Positions 58,712 to 64,000 of a DNA stretch of 64,000 nucleotides are shown here, piece by piece. The DNA lies in contig NW_026946359.1 in the NCBI RefSeq assembly GCF_035222275.1, positions 1,302,001-1,366,000 of the forward strand. Reading direction: 5' to 3'. The translations under genes were made by a program, and so were the position numbers. The notes under the pieces were generated by a model, which saw nothing but the letters and a program-made list of their open reading frames with translations, was not told the DNA's origin and did not search any database. The DNA comes from Podospora bellae-mahoneyi. Its lineage: Eukaryota > Ascomycota > Sordariomycetes > Sordariales > Podosporaceae. The first letter of the stretch is position 1. Every line of letters starts with the position of its first letter.

Positions 58712-60613
58712 TCAATCAAGACCCAACCAACCCAAGCCCCCATCCACATTCACCCACCTCCCCCCCTTGACACTCCCCTCCCCCATCATCACCCCCAACA
58801 ACCTACACCCCAAACTACTAACCGTGCAAACCACCACATCGCTCGCCTCGGCCAGCACCGCCAAATCCATCATGTAAGCCCTCCCAACCAAGCTCCTAAG
58901 CCGGAGCGACTCAGCCCCCACCCCCTTTTCCTCCTTCTTGTCATTATTCGCCGTCGGCACCCCCAAATTCCAAAACATGCCGGCATAAAACCCACCCTCC
59001 CACCCAAAAGCCTCATCCACAAACTTGTGCATCACGTTCCGATCCAGCTCCTCTTCCTTTCCCCCCTTGGGGAGCAGCTCATGCTTGGAAGCGAGCTTGA
59101 TCCTATCCTGCGCTCTCACCACCCTCTTCCCGTTGAGGTTGTCCTTCACTTCCTCAGAGTCATACACAAGCGGGTCGTCAGACGCGAGGATCATGAACGA
59201 GTGCTCACGCGCAAGCCGGTTTTCTTCTGCCGTGTCGTGGAAGATGCTGCCGGACGAGTTGAACTTGGAGGCGATGATCTCCTGCGCAAAGTCGGTGTAG
59301 ACGTTCACAGGAAGGTACGAGCGCCTGTATTGGGGTTCAAACGGGTGGCGGTCGCCGCGGCGGATGTGAAGGCCGATGGAAAGACCAGATTGTGTGCCCT
59401 TGGTTTTGGGCACGAGACGCTTGGCGAGGAGCTTGCGGGTGCGGCTGTCGACGTGGCGGGCGTCTCCGGCGTTGAGGTGAAAGAGGGCTCTGAACCCGGA
59501 GCGAGCGAGCGCGAATTGCTTCTTGAGGAGGGAGGAATCGAGTGGTTCGAGGGGTGGGGAAGAGCTGGAGAAGATTCCCTCTGCTGAAGGAGGGAGGAGG
59601 TTGGCAAAGACTTCGTGGGCGTTGGCAGCTGAGACGACCAGGTGACGTGCCTGAGGTGGGCAGGGGAGACGTTCATGATCAGGAGGTGGGGAGCAGTCTT
59701 GCGCGGGCGGCGCTTCAAAGATGTCGGAGTACTCTCCGTATGCCCATCTCGTGTCGTCGATGAAGAAACCACGGCCTTCTTTTTCGGCGAGACCATATGC
59801 GATCCAGAGCATCATGAGCGTTTTTCCCAGGCCAGCCTCGCCGGACTCGAGAACAAAAGTGAGGCTCTTCTTGCAGACAGGCTTCCCCGTGTTTGTTCCT
59901 CCCGCTCCCCTCTTTGGCAAATAACCAGCTTCCTCAGCTTCTTGAACATCAATGAAGTCGTGATCGGGTGCCTCCGCCCCGAAGCTGAGTGAGACCTGCG
60001 GCAACCCGGACCCCTGAGATCGCAATTCCACCGCCCGGGCCGCTACCTGCTCACACCTCCCACACATGTCTGCGTAACCCTTCTGGGACAGTGGAAACGG
60101 TGTCCCTGGGGGTATCGATACTGTCCATTTCGCCTTACCTCGATGGTCGGTGATGACGATAGGCGTAGCGAAATCTGGCGCCCCCTTCTGCGATACCATC
60201 TCAACTCCACCGCTTCGTTTTGGCGGTGCTACTATCGGCTTCTCGGGGACTGACAGTCGTGTGTTATCAGCCGGTATCGGTATTTCCGGTCCAAAGAGGT
60301 AGGTAAGAACCTCGAGCGAGATCCAAAAGACAGCAAGAATGCTCAAAATCCGGATCGTATATCGAATGAGTCGTATTGGGCGTACGCCTAGGATCAATTT
60401 CCTCTGGGGGGGCTTTTTCGGTGGGGAGAGTGACGGAAGGCCTGGAGATGGTGGTGGTGAGAATACCAAGTGGTTGAAGCTGAAGCGAGAGGATGTGGAT
60501 GATAGAGGGCCCTTTTCGGCGACATTGTACGAGGCTGCTCGTCGAAGGTTGATACGGGGCGGCAAGATGGCTTTGGCATGCGCCGTTCTACTGAGGTCAA
60601 GTGTTGGCGGCAT
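58712..60613 (-). CDS. type II membrane GT23/FUT8-like glycosyltransferase
   Basis: Single exon, 633 residues. A basic, Ser/Pro-rich cytosolic part (1-80) precedes one membrane anchor at about 84-107 (IRILSILAVFWISLEVLTYL), giving Golgi type II topology. The lumenal domain has three blocks that parallel animal FUT8: GLGKTLMMLWIAYGLAEKEG with RWAYG (FUT8: GCQLHH...IAYG...NWRY), the donor-binding IGLHIRRGD near 411 (FUT8: IGVHVRRTD) and, near the end, ASDVVVCTVSSLGCRLLG (FUT8: ADFLVCTFSSQVCR). FMILASDDPLVYDSEE matches the YLATDDP segment. These show a GT-B fucosyltransferase fold; the donor and acceptor in this fungus are unknown. Cys pairs such as MCGRCE may form disulfides. Confidence 0.82.
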   Translation of the reverse strand: MPPTLDLSRTAHAKAILPPRINLRRAASYNVAEKGPLSSTSSRFSFNHLVFSPPPSPGLPSLSPPKKPPQRKLILGVRPIRLIRYTIRILSILAVFWISLEVLTYLFGPEIPIPADNTRLSVPEKPIVAPPKRSGGVEMVSQKGAPDFATPIVITDHRGKAKWTVSIPPGTPFPLSQKGYADMCGRCEQVAARAVELRSQGSGLPQVSLSFGAEAPDHDFIDVQEAEEAGYLPKRGAGGTNTGKPVCKKSLTFVLESGEAGLGKTLMMLWIAYGLAEKEGRGFFIDDTRWAYGEYSDIFEAPPAQDCSPPPDHERLPCPPQARHLVVSAANAHEVFANLLPPSAEGIFSSSSPPLEPLDSSLLKKQFALARSGFRALFHLNAGDARHVDSRTRKLLAKRLVPKTKGTQSGLSIGLHIRRGDRHPFEPQYRRSYLPVNVYTDFAQEIIASKFNSSGSIFHDTAEENRLAREHSFMILASDDPLVYDSEEVKDNLNGKRVVRAQDRIKLASKHELLPKGGKEEELDRNVMHKFVDEAFGWEGGFYAGMFWNLGVPTANNDKKEEKGVGAESLRLRSLVGRAYMMDLAVLAEASDVVVCTVSSLGCRLLGVMMGEGSVKGGRWVNVDGGLGWLGLD

Positions 60614-63467
60614 GTTGAAGAACAGAAACAGAAACCAGGAAAGGAAAGTCTAGTGTTCGAAATCAAGAACTGGATAAGGCGACCGCAGGAAAAGTATACC
60701 GTTTGGAATACAATGAGCCGCCGCCCTGAAGCCCAGCGTTTGGAGCGGCGTTCTGCTCGTCTCTGTCGACACCGGCGTGCTGCTCTCCGTGTCCGGCAGA
60801 GGAGAATTGAAGAATTTCTGGTGGGGGTACCCGACCGGTGAGAATCGTCGAAGTCATAAGGGAGTTGCGATCTTGAGGTCGGGATCTTTGTCTTATCAGG
60901 GAGAGCTCAACTCCCAAGCCCTGATCCCGAAAAGACAAGTGACGTTTATGCCACCGGGATATCGTATCTTTCGTGGGCACGGATCAGGAACCCTTCAGAA
61001 CACAGTCGTACAAGAGGGAGCGAGGCGCTTGCGGTCTTGTTACAAGGCGACAACGACGACGTGGTGGACGGAATGGGCCGTTGGAGGCCGATATGGGGGC
61101 AGGACAGAGTGAAAGATGCAAGATGTTGATCGAATAGAATGGCGAGGGCGGCCAGCCGGATTTTCAGGTCCAGCAAAGAAGATCAGCGGCAGTGCCGGTG
61201 TCCCCCCCTTCTCGAGGTAGGGCGGAGGAGAAGAGGTCTTGCTTGAAGTGGACGGGCCGCTTGAACAGCCGAAGTGACCACCTGCCGAAGATCGCCACCA
61301 GTACGAACTAGGTAGGTGTTGGAAGTATCATCTAGAGGATTGACAAACGGTGTTCGACAGAAAATGAGAATGGCCAAATATCCCTCTCCGAAATGAGGGT
61401 GTGGGTTCGGTTCAACGAGCACTGGAGGGGTACCAGGCCAGGTTGTGCTACCTTTACCTGGGTCTCAGTCTCACTTTTGGAGTCTTCCTCTCAAGAGAGT
61501 GCGCAAATCAGACCGAGGCTGACAAAAGAGGCGCTGTTGGTATATCGGAAAATCGGTATGCGATGCGAACTGCGTCGAGTTTCTATTCGCAGCTCGGAGG
61601 GGGTGTGGCCGAGAGCAGAAGCTGGTACAACCGCCGTTGGCTTCGAGAATAGAATAGCAAAGTTCAACTGGACACCCAGCGTCACAGTCGACAATTTAAT
61701 TCATATACTGACGTACATGGTGAAGAATGGGAGAAGGGGAAAAGATCGCCTCGAGGATGGACCCCGATGACTTGTTCTGTGTCGATCACTGCGACTGTTG
61801 TTCAGGGGGCCAACGGAGAATGCCAGGTGAGGTTATGGCCCACCATGAGATCACAGGCCAAAGAAGAACAGCAAACACAGCAGATCTTTTGCTTGGTTTT
61901 GGTCTCAAACCCATGCGCCCCAAGGAACCGATACCCCGGAAAACTCAAAACCAAATCTTATCGATATCCAACGGGGGCTTGTTTGAAGCGGGAAGCGAGA
62001 TCCATCTACAAGACACCAAACAGCATGAATGATGTGATTCTTTCTTCCTGGTTTCATCCCCAGGTTCTAGAAAGGTCTTGACCCGGAATCTGGAGTTCAT
62101 CATGCCCCTCTGGCCTTTCGACGGCCTCACCAGATGGCCGGCACGATAGGCAATTCAGCAGACAAAAACGTTCTAGGGATTTCCCCTCCCCCTCCGTTTG
62201 AGCTGGAAAAAAGGGCAAGTTTGTCGGCGGAGGCGGGGCAGGCGGCGATCACCATTTGTGGCAGTTGAGCCCCTGTCGCTTCTGAAACGCACTAGCTTCG
62301 GGGAAATCATCCAATCAGATGCCTGGCTCCCGCCCTTCCCGGCACACCCGGTGCCTTCCCGCTTGGCATGGGGAACCACCACCAACGGCAGGTGGGGAAG
62401 TTTGTGTGACCTCCAGCAACGAGAAGGTAAGCGGACTTCTGACCTTGAAGGCATCTCCAGAGGCATATCAGTGCTAGGGCTCGGTCTCTGAGGTAGATAC
62501 TCTGAAATTGAACCAATATATTGAGCCTCTACATCATGATACTCATATAACCATATTCAGCCTCGTGTTGGATCACTGTGAAGAATTGGATATGCAGCCC
62601 CTCTCTCGGTTTTTGTTTTGTTTATACCACATTCTTATCAGGTCTCAAACATAATACAAAAAAAATGAAAACTACCTCTCATTCATGCTATCACATCTAT
62701 ATACGCCTCGCCCATTCACACATAGGCCTCCAAAATCAACACATACTCGCCCCCAGGCTTCAACAAAAACTCTCTCAAGTCATCATCATGCCCCGCCTCG
62801 AAACCCACGCACGTGTGGGAAAAAAAGCACATCAAATGTTTAGAATAATTTCTTTTGGCATTTCAAAAAATCGCTTTCCATTCTTTCTTTCTCTCATCCC
62901 ACCTCATCTCCTCCCACCTCTCCTACCCCCCCTTTTTTTGCGCGTGCGTCGTTTCATGATGCCATAGCCTCAATGATGGAAAAAAATGATGAACAAATGC
63001 TCTCCCCTGCTCCTCGACAACAAACACCAGGCAGGCCAACATTGGATACAAAAAAAGCCCCATCACCAACCAACCCTTCCCTCCTCCAATCTCCAACAAG
63101 AAAGTTTGCCAAACTAGTTGGATCCCCCATACAAAACTCTCCCCTTTCCCACCATCCCCTTCACTCCTAGCTAATGTACAAAATTAACAACAAGACGCTG
63201 GCTTGCTAAATGACGCTGAGAAAAGTAAACTTGATCCCCTCCCCCCGAATTTCCCGACCTCCACCATAACAGAGAAACGGTGGGCTATTTTGAAAAGACC
63301 AAAAAGCAAAAATACCAATAACAACAAGTCGGGTATAAGACAGAAATTAAAAAAAAAAAGTACCCCGTATTCCTTACCCCCACCTTCTTCCATGTGAAAC
63401 CCAACCAAGGAAAAAGAAAAAACACTTATACATGTTCCTGCATGTTATACAGGCCACGGCCCCCTTC
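60614..63467. other. intergenic upstream of the glycosyltransferase gene
   Basis: 2.85 kb between two minus-strand genes. Frames on either strand are short and without motifs. A C/T-rich zone at 62.86-63.18 kb is the 3' flank of the partial gene at the right edge. I see no gene or RNA. Confidence 0.5.
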
Positions 63468-64000
63468 CTACACCTCCATCGCAACTGCTTTGCTCGGCTC
63501 CTGGCTTAACGAGGTCCTCTGCTTGGACAACAACTGTAACTGAATCGGTGGCTGGGATCCAGATGGCCCCGCGCCCAGTGGTGGAGGAGGTTGTGGCATC
63601 GATGGTGGAAGCGATGGGCTCTGCGTGAGAATCTGCGGCGAAGGTAATGGCATCGTCGGCGGTGGCGAAGGGACCAACTCCTTAAGCAACGACCCCCTCT
63701 CTCTCGACTCCCTCTCTGGACCAACCACCCTGAGGCTCCCCCGATTTCCCCTGACAACCTGCCCGCTCTCCACCCTTTCGTGAAGCATCTCGTCGAGCAT
63801 CTTGCTCATCTCATCGACATTCTTCGTCTGCTTCCGAAGCTGCGAGACTTGTCTAACTAACGAGTTGGGGGCAGGCGGGCTGCCGAGCGGTGCTGGCCCT
63901 GGGTTGCTGTCGAGAATTTGCGAGTTGCGGGCCTCTGACCGGGACTCGACTCGTTCGGCATTGTCTCTTGACCTGGCCGCGCTCCGCAGCGCAGTCAACA
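63468..64000 (-). CDS. 3' end of an unknown gene, cut by the window edge
   Basis: The frame is open to the right edge and ends at a TAG at 63468-63470, so only the last 177 or so codons are present; the first codon inside the window is not a start. The piece has a charged helical segment with coiled-coil character (SLVRQVSQLRKQTKNVDEMS followed by KMLDEMLHERVESGQ), then a proline- and leucine-rich disordered tail (for example LPPSMPQPPPPLGAG) ending AVAMEV. I do not recognise the family. Codon use is like that of neighbouring genes. Confidence 0.65.
   Translation of the reverse strand, partial: LTALRSAARSRDNAERVESRSEARNSQILDSNPGPAPLGSPPAPNSLVRQVSQLRKQTKNVDEMSKMLDEMLHERVESGQVVRGNRGSLRVVGPERESRERGSLLKELVPSPPPTMPLPSPQILTQSPSLPPSMPQPPPPLGAGPSGSQPPIQLQLLSKQRTSLSQEPSKAVAMEV

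Overview
The window is nuclear DNA of a filamentous ascomycete. The best fit is a Sordariomycete, probably Sordariales, judged from protein resemblance only (Mrd1, Dus3, Sfp1, CYP51, ELL and LC8 dynein light chain have the sequence and architecture familiar from Neurospora/Podospora/Chaetomium-type genomes). Supporting signs are many short GT-AG introns of 50-206 bp, C-ending codons in genes, pyrimidine-rich leaders, and no operons. Sixteen protein genes can be supported, fifteen complete and one cut by the right edge. I joined exons by hand; every join keeps frame and gives a whole-codon CDS. I saw no tRNA, rRNA, CRISPR, retroelement or viral copy.

Layout: 0.6-2.8 kb, an unknown proline/glutamine-rich protein (-); 4.0-4.35 kb, two related short insertions, each with its own target-site duplication; 4.4-5.6 kb, a METTL21/EFM-type lysine methyltransferase (-); 5.6-16.45 kb, a 10.9 kb stretch with no convincing gene; 16.5-18.9 kb, transcription elongation factor ELL (+); 19.9-20.1 kb, a MITE-like inverted repeat; 20.7-21.5 kb, LC8 dynein light chain in seven exons (-), divergent from mrd1 (22.4-25.2 kb, +); 26.0-29.3 kb, a TEA/ATTS regulator of the AbaA/Tec1 family (+); 30.0-31.6 kb, a secreted protein whose predicted mature N-terminus is His (-); 33.4-34.3 kb, cyclophilin H (-); 34.8-36.5 kb, an NCS1 purine/cytosine permease (-); 38.5-40.7 kb, tRNA dihydrouridine synthase Dus3 (-); 42.2-43.95 kb, a six-blade Kelch protein (+); 44.8-45.6 kb, respiratory supercomplex factor Rcf2 (-); 45.6-50.9 kb, a second gene-poor stretch; 50.9-53.2 kb, Sfp1-type zinc-finger regulator (+); 55.5-57.2 kb, sterol 14-alpha-demethylase CYP51 (-); 58.7-60.6 kb, a Golgi-type GT23/FUT8-like glycosyltransferase (-); 63.5 kb to the edge, the 3' end of an unknown gene (-).

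The content is mostly housekeeping: RNA and ribosome biogenesis (mrd1, dus3, sfp1, cyclophilin H), transcription (ELL, TEA factor), mitochondria (rcf2), sterols (cyp51), transport and secretion. There is no metabolite cluster, defence island or other co-functional cassette. I did not find a clearly new multi-gene system. The points most worth following are the paired short insertions with target duplications at 4.0-4.35 kb, the inverted-repeat element at 19.93 kb, the His-terminal secreted protein, the palindromic CCAAT site upstream of cyp51, the in-frame stopless intron of rcf2, and the two unexplained gene-poor stretches.
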